Below are positions 6,241-12,847 of a stretch of DNA of 12,847 nucleotides, in pieces; positions within the stretch are counted from its first letter, which is position 1; every line of letters begins with the position of its first letter. The notes below the pieces were generated by a model that worked only from the letters and a program-made list of their open reading frames with translations, was not told the DNA's origin and did not search any database. The stretch spans positions 1 to 12,847 of the forward strand of contig OKRF01000232.1 of NCBI GenBank assembly GCA_900290315.1. The letters run 5' to 3'. The position numbers and the translations under genes were made by a program. The DNA comes from Candidatus Sulfopaludibacter sp. SbA3. Lineage in GTDB: Bacteria; Acidobacteriota; Terriglobia; Bryobacterales; Bryobacteraceae.

Positions 6241-9200
6241 AAAAGTACCTGAAGCTTATCCTGACGCTCGCCGCCGTGGCCACCGGGCTGAGCCAGTCTG
6301 AAGATCAGCCCTATTTCGCGCTCTCTTCCAACCAGACCTTCGGCACGCACTCCAAGCCCTCCGTCTCCCTCAGCGCCTGGGCAGTCGACTCGCTCGAATT
6401 CCGTGTCTACCGCATCGTAGATCCAGTCAGGTTCTTTCAGCAGATCGAAAACCCGCACGAGTTCGGCGCACGCACCCCCGCGCCGCCCCACGAGCGCACG
6501 CTGCTGGAGCGGATCCACTTCTGGAAGCGCAGCCTGCGCGCCTCCATCCAAAGGGGGATTCGGGCCCAGTTCACGGAATCTCCCAGCGCCCATTTCGAAA
6601 AACTGCTGCCCTCGAAATCCACGCCCCAACCCGGCAGCCGCGACACGCACTTCGCCGAAGCTCCCGTGCTGAACGCGCAGCAACTGGTGCTGTCTTTCGT
6701 GCAACCGGTGCAGAGCCACAGCCGCTGGGAGCGCGAAACCGTTCCCGTGCGCCTTACCGCCAAGGGTGTGTATATCGTAGAAGCCGTCAAAGGCGAGCTC
6801 CGCGCCTACACCGTGCTGATCGTTTCCGATTCGGTTCTCATGACGAAGACGGGCAAGGGCCGGGTGGTCAACATGCTGATGGACCGCGCCACCGGAGAGC
6901 CCATCCAGGACGCCAAAATCTGGATGCTGGGCCGCGATGCCAACCTGGGCAACGCCACCACAGATGCCGAAGGCGTGGCGATCCTGCCCGTTCCCTCCGG
7001 GCATCCCGATGACGTGAGAATCCTGGCCCACAAGGGCGCCGATTACGCCCTCACCACCTTATCCAGTTACGCCTTTGCCGCCAACCAGGCCTCCTGGATG
7101 GGCTACGTCTATACCGACCGGCCGGTCTATCGCCCGGGGCACACGGTCCACTTCAAAGGCATCCTCCGCTGGCGCACCGCGGCCGGCTATGAAGTGCCGG
7201 CTGGGAAGGCTGTCTCCGTCACCATTCAGGATCAGGAACAGAAGCCCATCTACCAGAAGAGCCTCACCACCAGCGCCACTGGCACCATCAACGACGACCT
7301 ACCGATCCCCACCTCGGCGACCCTCGGCAACTATTTCATCGAGATCAAATCCACCGTGGGCGATGGCTACATGAGCGGCAGCTTCGAGGTGCAGGAATAC
7401 AAGAAGCCCGAATACGAGGTCCGCGTCGCGCCTTCCAAAACCCGCGTGGTGCAGGGCGAAACGGTGCAGGCCGCCATCGACGCGCGCTACTACTTTGGCG
7501 AGCCCGTCAGCAGCGCCAAAGTCCATTACGCCGTCTACCGCGACCACTACTGGTTCCCGCTGTGGTACGACCCCGACGATTCCACGGCCGAAGATCTCTC
7601 CGCCGGTGATAACGAAATCACCGGCGACCAGATATCCGAAGGCGACGGCGAACTCGACGCGGACGGCAAGCTCTCCATCAACGTCGACACCGCCATTTCC
7701 GAACACAAACAGGACTTCCTGTATCGCGTCGAAGCCCACGTCACAGACCTGGGCAAACGCGAGATCGTCGGCAAAGGCTGGTTTGTCGCCACCTACGGCA
7801 GCTTCGTCGTCAACGTGACGCCGGAGCACTACTTCTATGCGCCCGGCTCCACGGCGGCCATTACGATGGAGGCGCGCGACTACGATAACAAGCCGGTGGC
7901 CACCGCTTTCCACGTCAAGGTCTTCAGCTATAACTACTACGATCGGCAGTTCGGAGAAGTGAAAACCGAAACCAGCGGCAGCACGGACGCGAGCGGCAAA
8001 GGAACGGTCAGCGTCAACGTCCCCAAAGAGGGCGGCTCGTATCGCGTCGAAGCTGCGGCACACACACCGGAAGGCCGGGATGTCCAGGACACCGTCTACT
8101 TCTGGGTCTCTGGCGGCGTCTCCCGCCACACGCGAAACGACCGCAAGGAAATTCAGATCATCCCCGACAAAAAGACCTACCACGCCGGCGATACCGCCAA
8201 GCTCCTGCTCGTGACGGGCCAACCGAACACGCCCATCTGGGTCAGCGTAGAGGGCCGCGACCTGCAGCAGTACAAACTCGTCCGCTCGTCCGAATCCACC
8301 GCCGAGTTCGACATCCCAGTCACTGCCGCCGATGAGCCCGGCATCAGCTTCTCTGCCGCCTACGTCCGCAAAGGCGATCTGTATACCGGCAACAAGTACC
8401 TCAAAGTCCCGCCCGAACAGCACCAGTTGAACGTCAAGCTGGCCACCGATAAGCCGCAGTATCAGCCGGGCCAGACCGCCGATTATACAATCGACGTCAC
8501 CGGCTCCGATGGCCAGCCCGTTCCGCGCGGCGAATTCAGCCTGGGCGTTGTGGACGAAGCCATCTATGCCATCCGCCGCGACACGCTGGAAGATCCGCTC
8601 ACCTTCTTCTATGGCCGCTCCTGGAACAGCGTGGACACCGAAAACTCGCTGAACTTTTTCTTCAGCGGCGAAGCCGGCAAACGCCGCATGCAGTTGGCGC
8701 AATTGCGCGCGCCCAGCCGCTTGGCCCAGCTCAAACCCGAACGCATGGTGGAACCCAAAATCCGTAAGGCCTTCCCCGATACCGCATTCTGGGCCACCGA
8801 CATTGTCACCGATGCCGCCGGCCACGCCCACGCCAAAGTGGAATTCCCCGATTCGCTCACCACCTGGCGCGCCACCGCTCGCGGCGTCACGCCAGACACC
8901 AAAGTGGGCGGCGCGGTCCTCAAGACCATCGTGCGCAAGAACCTCATCCTGCGCCTGGTCGTGCCCCGCTTCTTCGTGCAAGGCGACGAAGTGGTCATCT
9001 CCGCCGTGGTCCACAACTACTTGACCGACACCAAAACCGCGCGCGTCTCGCTCGACGTCAGCGGGCTCGACATCCTGGAGGGCGAGACCAAAGAGGTTTC
9101 CATTCCCAGCCGCGGTGAAGCCCGCGTGGATTGGCGCGTCCGCGCCCAGCAGGTGCACTCCGCCACCATCACCGGCAAAGCGCTTACCAACGAAGAATCC

Positions 9201-10772
9201 GACGCAATGCAACTCGACCTGCCCGTCAACATGCCCGGCGTCAAGCTTTCCCAATCGCATGGAGGCGCGATCGCCGCCGGAACGGAAACCTCGTTCGACC
9301 TCACCTTCCCAGCCAACATCCATCCTGGTTCGCGTTTGCTCAACATTAATATCTCCCCCTCCGTCGCCGGCTCGCTGTTCGGCGCCATGGAGTACCTCAC
9401 TGGCTTTCCATATGGTTGCGTCGAACAGACCATGTCCAGTTTCCTGCCTAACATCACCGTGCGTCAGACGGTCCGCGACCTGGGCCTGAAGGTCAATCTC
9501 GACGATGCCGCGCTTCAGGAAAAAATTCGCGCCGGGCTCGACCGCCTCTACAATTTCCAGCACGAAGACGGCGGCTGGGGCTGGTGGGAGACCGATGAGA
9601 GCCATCCCTTCATGACCGCTTACGTGGTGGCCGGTCTGATGCAAGCCAAAGCGGCCGGAATCGCGGTGCAAGACGAAACCATCGCCAAAGGCGTCACCTG
9701 GCTCCAGCAGGATTTCACCAAGGACCCGCAACTGATGCCCGACCTGCGCGCCTACATGCTCTACTCGCTGGCCGTCGCCGGCTCGCTCGATGCCGCCCGC
9801 TTCAACCAGATCTACGATAAGCGCTCCGCTATGTCGCCCTACGGCCTCGCCATTCTCGGACTCGCGCTCGAACAGGCCAAAGACGCGCGCGCCGCCGAAA
9901 TCGCCGCTCTTCTGGAACGCACCGTCCAACAGGATCCCGAGCAGGCCTGGTGGCCCGCTACCCGCGACCAGATGCTGGACTTCTCCGAGGACGTAACAGC
10001 CGAAGCCACCGCCTACGCCGTGAAATTCCTCTCGCATCAGCGCAAGGAAAGCCCCCTGCTTCCCAAGGCCGCGCTGTGGCTCATGAACCATCGCAACGAA
10101 GGCTTCTGGTGGTCTTCCACCAAGCAGACCGCCATGGTGATTTATGGCCTCACCGATTACCTGCGCGCCACCGGCGAGCTCAATCCCAACTTCACGGTGA
10201 CAGTGTTCGTCAATGATCGCCAGGTCCTCAGCCGTACCATCGATCAAGCCACCAACCTGAATCCGCCGCCGCTCACACTCGATGATTCCAAGCTGCAGCC
10301 CGGCGTCAATCACATTCGCGTCACGGCTACCGGCCAGGGCCGCGTGTACTACTCGGCGCGCGCCGAATACTACTCCACCGAAGATAAACTGCAGAAGACC
10401 GGCACGGCTTCGCTCAACGTTCTGCGCGACTACTTCCGCCTGGTCCCCGGCAAGGATGGCGACAAAATCGTGTACGATACCGCGCCCCTGACTGGTCCCG
10501 CGGCATCTGGCGACGTCATCGCCGTGCGCCTCACCGTGACCGGGTCTGAATGGAAATATCTCATGCTCGAAGACCCGATTCCCGCCGGCACGGAGCTCAT
10601 CGAACGCGACGCCATCTATCAGCTTCGCAACCGGCCGCCCTGGTGGACTTACTATTTCACCCGGCGCGAGTTACACGACGATCTTTCACCCGGCGCGAGT
10701 TACACGACGATCGGCTCGCCATGTTCCAAACCTGGTTCCCCTCCGGCCAGCACCAGTACTTCTACCTGCTGA
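6237..10772 (+). CDS. Bacterial alpha-2-macroglobulin (YfaS-like), frameshifted near the C-terminus
   Basis: As it stands this reads as 1511 residues. A signal peptide (MKKYLKLILTLAAVATG) lacks a lipobox cysteine, so the protein is predicted to be soluble in the periplasm or secreted. Landmarks in order: an N-terminal macroglobulin domain (YFALSSNQTF), YTDRPVYRPGHTVHFKG (292 onward), LGVVDEAIYAI near 770, FWATDIVTDAAGHA near 850, the thioester motif CVEQ with Cys1061 and Gln1064, and an alpha-alpha toroid thioester domain containing DGGWGWW. Bacterial alpha-2-macroglobulins trap attacking proteases after bait cleavage and bind them through the activated thioester. The start ATG at 6237 overlaps the DUF1175 stop as ATGA and has GAGAGAGG four bases upstream; the open frame extends further 5' only as a shadow of DUF1175. 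An exact 29-bp tandem duplication at 10655-10712 shifts the frame after about residue 1482. The true end would be at 10879, giving 1537 residues. The last 29 residues read here are aberrant, and 55 native ones are lost. Confidence 0.93.
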   Translation: MKKYLKLILTLAAVATGLSQSEDQPYFALSSNQTFGTHSKPSVSLSAWAVDSLEFRVYRIVDPVRFFQQIENPHEFGARTPAPPHERTLLERIHFWKRSLRASIQRGIRAQFTESPSAHFEKLLPSKSTPQPGSRDTHFAEAPVLNAQQLVLSFVQPVQSHSRWERETVPVRLTAKGVYIVEAVKGELRAYTVLIVSDSVLMTKTGKGRVVNMLMDRATGEPIQDAKIWMLGRDANLGNATTDAEGVAILPVPSGHPDDVRILAHKGADYALTTLSSYAFAANQASWMGYVYTDRPVYRPGHTVHFKGILRWRTAAGYEVPAGKAVSVTIQDQEQKPIYQKSLTTSATGTINDDLPIPTSATLGNYFIEIKSTVGDGYMSGSFEVQEYKKPEYEVRVAPSKTRVVQGETVQAAIDARYYFGEPVSSAKVHYAVYRDHYWFPLWYDPDDSTAEDLSAGDNEITGDQISEGDGELDADGKLSINVDTAISEHKQDFLYRVEAHVTDLGKREIVGKGWFVATYGSFVVNVTPEHYFYAPGSTAAITMEARDYDNKPVATAFHVKVFSYNYYDRQFGEVKTETSGSTDASGKGTVSVNVPKEGGSYRVEAAAHTPEGRDVQDTVYFWVSGGVSRHTRNDRKEIQIIPDKKTYHAGDTAKLLLVTGQPNTPIWVSVEGRDLQQYKLVRSSESTAEFDIPVTAADEPGISFSAAYVRKGDLYTGNKYLKVPPEQHQLNVKLATDKPQYQPGQTADYTIDVTGSDGQPVPRGEFSLGVVDEAIYAIRRDTLEDPLTFFYGRSWNSVDTENSLNFFFSGEAGKRRMQLAQLRAPSRLAQLKPERMVEPKIRKAFPDTAFWATDIVTDAAGHAHAKVEFPDSLTTWRATARGVTPDTKVGGAVLKTIVRKNLILRLVVPRFFVQGDEVVISAVVHNYLTDTKTARVSLDVSGLDILEGETKEVSIPSRGEARVDWRVRAQQVHSATITGKALTNEESDAMQLDLPVNMPGVKLSQSHGGAIAAGTETSFDLTFPANIHPGSRLLNINISPSVAGSLFGAMEYLTGFPYGCVEQTMSSFLPNITVRQTVRDLGLKVNLDDAALQEKIRAGLDRLYNFQHEDGGWGWWETDESHPFMTAYVVAGLMQAKAAGIAVQDETIAKGVTWLQQDFTKDPQLMPDLRAYMLYSLAVAGSLDAARFNQIYDKRSAMSPYGLAILGLALEQAKDARAAEIAALLERTVQQDPEQAWWPATRDQMLDFSEDVTAEATAYAVKFLSHQRKESPLLPKAALWLMNHRNEGFWWSSTKQTAMVIYGLTDYLRATGELNPNFTVTVFVNDRQVLSRTIDQATNLNPPPLTLDDSKLQPGVNHIRVTATGQGRVYYSARAEYYSTEDKLQKTGTASLNVLRDYFRLVPGKDGDKIVYDTAPLTGPAASGDVIAVRLTVTGSEWKYLMLEDPIPAGTELIERDAIYQLRNRPPWWTYYFTRRELHDDLSPGASYTTIGSPCSKPGSPPASTSTSTC
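10655..10712 (+). repeat. Exact 29-bp tandem duplication (two copies) inside the alpha-2-macroglobulin gene
   Basis: Bases 10655-10683 and 10684-10712 are identical over 29 positions and directly adjacent. The match ends at once on both sides. Since 29 is not a multiple of three, the second copy displaces the reading frame. Deleting one copy joins FTRRELHDD to RLAMFQTWFPSG and restores the open frame to 10879. One or four copies keep the frame; two or three break it. Confidence 0.97.
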
Positions 10773-10879
10773 AAGTGGTCAACCCCGGAATGTTCCAGGT
10801 GAGCCCCACGCGCGTGCAGCCCATGTATCAAACCGGTGTGATGGCGACTAGCGATGCGCGCCGTCTGGAGGTGAAGTGA
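10713..10879 (+). pseudogene. Out-of-frame C-terminal piece of the alpha-2-macroglobulin
   Basis: Starting after the second repeat copy, the frame shifted relative to the main gene encodes the missing 55 residues. These include FPSGQHQYFYLLKVVNPG, an end-of-sandwich PMYQTGV motif and the terminal RRLEVK. The segment resembles the last macroglobulin domain of the family and ends with a TGA that overlaps the next gene's ATG as TGATG. It has no plausible start of its own and would not be made unless the duplication were lost or frameshifting occurred. Confidence 0.85.
10867..10871 (+). promoter_or_regulatory. Shine-Dalgarno inside the alpha-2-macroglobulin tail
   Basis: GGAGG lies seven bases before the ATG at 10879 and only four before the in-frame GTG at 10876. 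This spacing favours the ATG as the start of the membrane-protein gene. The site is embedded in the last codons of the native alpha-2-macroglobulin frame, a typical coupled arrangement. Confidence 0.65.
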
Positions 10880-11628
10880 TGCGCCGTAGAGGGCTGCAAC
10901 TCTTCGCCGTTCAGGTATTGGGCAATGCCCTGGTCCTCGGCCTGGCTTACTATTGGCTGGGCGTCGGCGAATCGCGCGCCGCCACCCTGGCCTGGAGCGG
11001 CGTGCTGGCGCTCTTCATCCTATGTCTGGCGTGCTGCCTGCACGGCAGCATCCTGGTGTTCTTGCGCGCCGATCAATCCCATTCACTATTCGCGGCATGC
11101 CGTACTATCGTGCGCCACCTGGCGCCATTCCTGGCCGCCGTGGTCTTCATCGGCGCGGTGTACTGGGCGCTGGCCCAGTGGGCCGCATACAGTGGAACGC
11201 CCGCCCTGACTATCGCCTCCTGGTTCACACTGAAACTGCGCAAGCCCATCAAGCCCACCAGCGTGCTCCGCGTTTTCAATTTCGTGCTGGCACTGGTGCG
11301 CTGGATGGTCATCCCGGTTTTCGTGCTGCCGATGTTATCAGGCATCGCGGCCCTTGGATGGCGCGGCTTTGCCGAATTCGGCCGCATGCGCCGCAGCCGT
11401 CTGTACTGGGTCGCCGCGCCGCTGCTGCTCGCCTGCGCTCTGGCTCTTCCGTGGGAACTGATTGGCTGGGTTCCCCACGTGAGCTCCTTCACCCTGGAGA
11501 TGTTCAGCTTCGTGGTCAGGACCGCCATCGCCTATTTCTTGTTCCTTTGCGCCTGGACGTTGCTGGCATCTTTCACATCGGCCGGCAAACCACTCCTCAC
11601 CCAACTCAAAACCACCGCTTCCCCGTAA
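10879..11628 (+). CDS. Six-helix integral membrane protein of unknown function
   Basis: The 249-residue product has six predicted membrane helices, at about 8-28, 35-62, 80-103, 132-160, 175-198 and 208-232. Basic clusters (MRRRG at the start, RMRRSR near 169-174) suggest a cytoplasmic N-terminus and a cytoplasmic loop before helix 5. A conserved-looking loop FTLKLRKPIKPTSVLR (116-131) is also basic. I do not recognise the family, and no catalytic or nucleotide-binding motif is visible. It is the third gene of the DUF1175/alpha-2-macroglobulin operon and starts at TGATG, so it may anchor or assist those exported proteins; this is inferred only from position. The frameshift in the preceding gene would place the upstream termination 107 bases away and probably weaken coupled translation. 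The GTG at 10876 is an alternative start one codon earlier. Its 3' end overlaps the opposite-strand SpoIID gene by 97 bp. Confidence 0.8.
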   Translation: MRRRGLQLFAVQVLGNALVLGLAYYWLGVGESRAATLAWSGVLALFILCLACCLHGSILVFLRADQSHSLFAACRTIVRHLAPFLAAVVFIGAVYWALAQWAAYSGTPALTIASWFTLKLRKPIKPTSVLRVFNFVLALVRWMVIPVFVLPMLSGIAALGWRGFAEFGRMRRSRLYWVAAPLLLACALALPWELIGWVPHVSSFTLEMFSFVVRTAIAYFLFLCAWTLLASFTSAGKPLLTQLKTTASP

Positions 11629-12847
11629 CGCGCCACCAGTTCCGCAACTCTGCCCGCGGACTGCTCGTACGCGCGCCGCGCCTCCGCCGCGCTGTCCCGC
11701 TGCCTCACTGCCGCATCGGTATCTCCAGATGGTGCCCTCATCGCATGCGCGCCGCGTTCAGAGAGGTACTCCGTCAAGCCTTCCCGGAACCACACAGGCA
11801 ATGCGGCGGCAACCTGCGATTCCACCACCACGTGGCACATCTCATGCCGCACCGTCGATTCCAGCGCACCATGCGATCGCAACACCGCCACCGGCTGCAA
11901 GTGGACCCGCCGCCCATCCGTTCGCGCCGCTACCCAGCCCGGCTCGCCCGTAGCGTTGCGAAAGCTGTCGAGATCCGGATACACGCGCACCTCCACGTCC
12001 CTCGGCGCGTCCGCGTGCATCCGTGCCGCCGCCGTGGCCAGTTCCCGCTCCGCCAGCGTCAGCACCGTGCCATCGCGCGCGGGCAGCGTGGTAAGCAGTG
12101 TGATTCGCTCGCCGCGCAGCCGCTGCCACGCCAAGCCGCGTCCCGAGACGCCCAGCGTCGAGCCCGGAAAGTAGAATGCCAGAATTTCCCGATAGGTCTT
12201 ACCGGCCGCGCCCATCTGGTCCGCCCCTCGCTGGCATAATCCCACGCCGTGGCCGGAGCCCGTACCTTCAAACACCGGCCAGTGGATCTGATAGCTGTCG
12301 CTCGCCACCAGGTTCCATCCGAATGCCCTGCCGAGCGCGAAGCGGAACGCGCCGGCGCTCACCCGGACCGATCCACCGGGGCCCTGCAACACTAATGTCT
12401 GCGCGCGTCCCGAGGGGGTCCGTGCCACCACATCCACACGCTCCACCTTTTCCGGCGTGCGCAGTTGCGACTGACGTAGCGCTGTCACAATCTGCTGCGG
12501 ATTGGCCTCCCATCGCCATTTCGCCGCCTCGCAATACGGATCTTGGTGGCTCTTCAGGTAAGGCTCCGGCACATTCCACACGGCGGCGCCATCTTCCGTG
12601 CGTCCGCCGCAATCGCGCGTGTAGCAGGTGAACGCTGGCTTGCCTTCGTACCAGAGCATTTCGCCCAGCGTGGCCGCCGCTGCCTGCTCCAATCGTGCAT
12701 TGATGGACTGCAGTTCGATGTGCTGGCAGTGCGTAGTCGCGCAGAAGTCGTAGCCTTCCGCGGCGTGCCGGCCCCGCAGCCGCACGGCATACGTACGCGC
12801 CGCCACCGCCATGGCTTTTAAGCTTTCCTCTGAGCGAAAGGTACCTG
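11532..12847 (-). CDS. SpoIID/LytB-domain protein fused to a HExxH metallopeptidase-like domain (5' end outside window)
   Basis: 437 residues are visible, and the frame stays open to the window edge. The ATG at 12812 is internal, because the codons before it read SEESLKA and complete the family's SEESLKAMAVAARTYAV block. The SpoIID region also shows DFCATTHCQ (33-41), CYTRDCGGRTED (74-85) and GHGVGLCQRGA (198-208). SpoIID proteins bind peptidoglycan, and the B. subtilis member is a lytic transglycosylase acting on denuded glycan; its catalytic Glu would lie just beyond the window edge. From about residue 285 a second domain appears, with HEMCH (334-338) followed by WFREGLTEYLSE (351-362). This is the gluzincin pattern of peptidase MA-like zinc proteases, in which the Glu of EGLTEY would be the third metal ligand. 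Export is expected but the signal is outside the window. In a non-sporulating lineage the role is probably general wall remodelling. Confidence 0.87.
   Translation of the reverse strand, partial: GTFRSEESLKAMAVAARTYAVRLRGRHAAEGYDFCATTHCQHIELQSINARLEQAAAATLGEMLWYEGKPAFTCYTRDCGGRTEDGAAVWNVPEPYLKSHQDPYCEAAKWRWEANPQQIVTALRQSQLRTPEKVERVDVVARTPSGRAQTLVLQGPGGSVRVSAGAFRFALGRAFGWNLVASDSYQIHWPVFEGTGSGHGVGLCQRGADQMGAAGKTYREILAFYFPGSTLGVSGRGLAWQRLRGERITLLTTLPARDGTVLTLAERELATAAARMHADAPRDVEVRVYPDLDSFRNATGEPGWVAARTDGRRVHLQPVAVLRSHGALESTVRHEMCHVVVESQVAAALPVWFREGLTEYLSERGAHAMRAPSGDTDAAVRQRDSAAEARRAYEQSAGRVAELVARYGEAVVLSWVRSGLPADVKDASNVQAQRNKK

Noticed and set aside
7299..10313. A 1004-residue open frame on the minus strand opposite the alpha-2-macroglobulin gene
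   Set aside because: The plus-strand frame has clear family motifs throughout. The antisense frame is rich in Gly, Val, Ala and Asp, as expected from complementing GC-biased codons, and matches no recognisable family.
12555..12812. Taking the ATG at 12812 as the start of the SpoIID protein
   Set aside because: The frame is open upstream to the window edge and encodes the conserved SEESLKA lead-in, so this ATG is internal and the gene is cut by the window.
1..12847. CRISPR array, tRNA, rRNA, insertion sequence or phage attachment site
   Set aside because: No regularly spaced repeat series, tRNA cloverleaf, rRNA-like sequence, transposase or terminal inverted repeat pair was seen on reading; no covariance or database search could be run.

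Overview
The window looks like a chromosomal segment of a high-GC Acidobacteriota bacterium, most likely from the Solibacter/Bryobacter side of the phylum. The main evidence is a TIGR03435-type 'Solibacter' secreted protein together with an ADOP-type permease (acidobacterial duplicated orphan permease) that carries its own PadR regulator. Both families are strongly expanded in that lineage. The taxonomic call is inferred from gene content; there is no marker gene in the window.

Left part (1-4370): bases 1-261 are non-coding and hold a 30-bp imperfect direct repeat plus two terminator-like hairpins that would act on plus-strand transcripts arriving from outside the window. Next comes a compact minus-strand operon, read right to left: padR (4314-3970), an 895-residue ADOP permease (3955-1268) and a TIGR03435 secreted protein (1257-262). 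A good sigma-70-like promoter lies upstream of padR. The junctions are tight: a TAATG sequence at the first, and a stop codon overlapping the next Shine-Dalgarno at the second. One transcript therefore appears to carry regulator, permease and secreted protein.

Middle part (4370-5235): a non-coding stretch of about 280 bp is followed by a plus-strand gene for a small secreted protein of unknown function with two conserved-looking cysteines. A 100-bp pyrimidine-rich gap after it ends in a perfect TATAAT very close to the next start codon.

Right part (5236-11628): a plus-strand operon encodes a DUF1175 (YfaT-like) protein with an NlpC/P60-like Cys-His-His set, a very large bacterial alpha-2-macroglobulin (YfaS-like) with a CVEQ thioester motif, and a six-helix membrane protein. 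The genes overlap by ATGA and by TGATG. The alpha-2-macroglobulin gene carries an exact 29-bp tandem duplication (10655-10712) that shifts the frame near the C-terminus. Removing one copy restores an uninterrupted 1537-residue protein whose stop codon overlaps the next start. This is the most striking single observation in the window.

Far right (11532-12847): a minus-strand gene, cut by the window edge, encodes a SpoIID/LytB domain fused to a C-terminal HExxH zinc-metallopeptidase-like domain. Its last 97 bp overlap tail-to-tail with the membrane-protein gene. Taken together, the right half is an envelope-associated neighbourhood: a protease trap, a predicted papain-fold hydrolase or transferase, a membrane partner and a peptidoglycan-acting protein with its own metallopeptidase domain.
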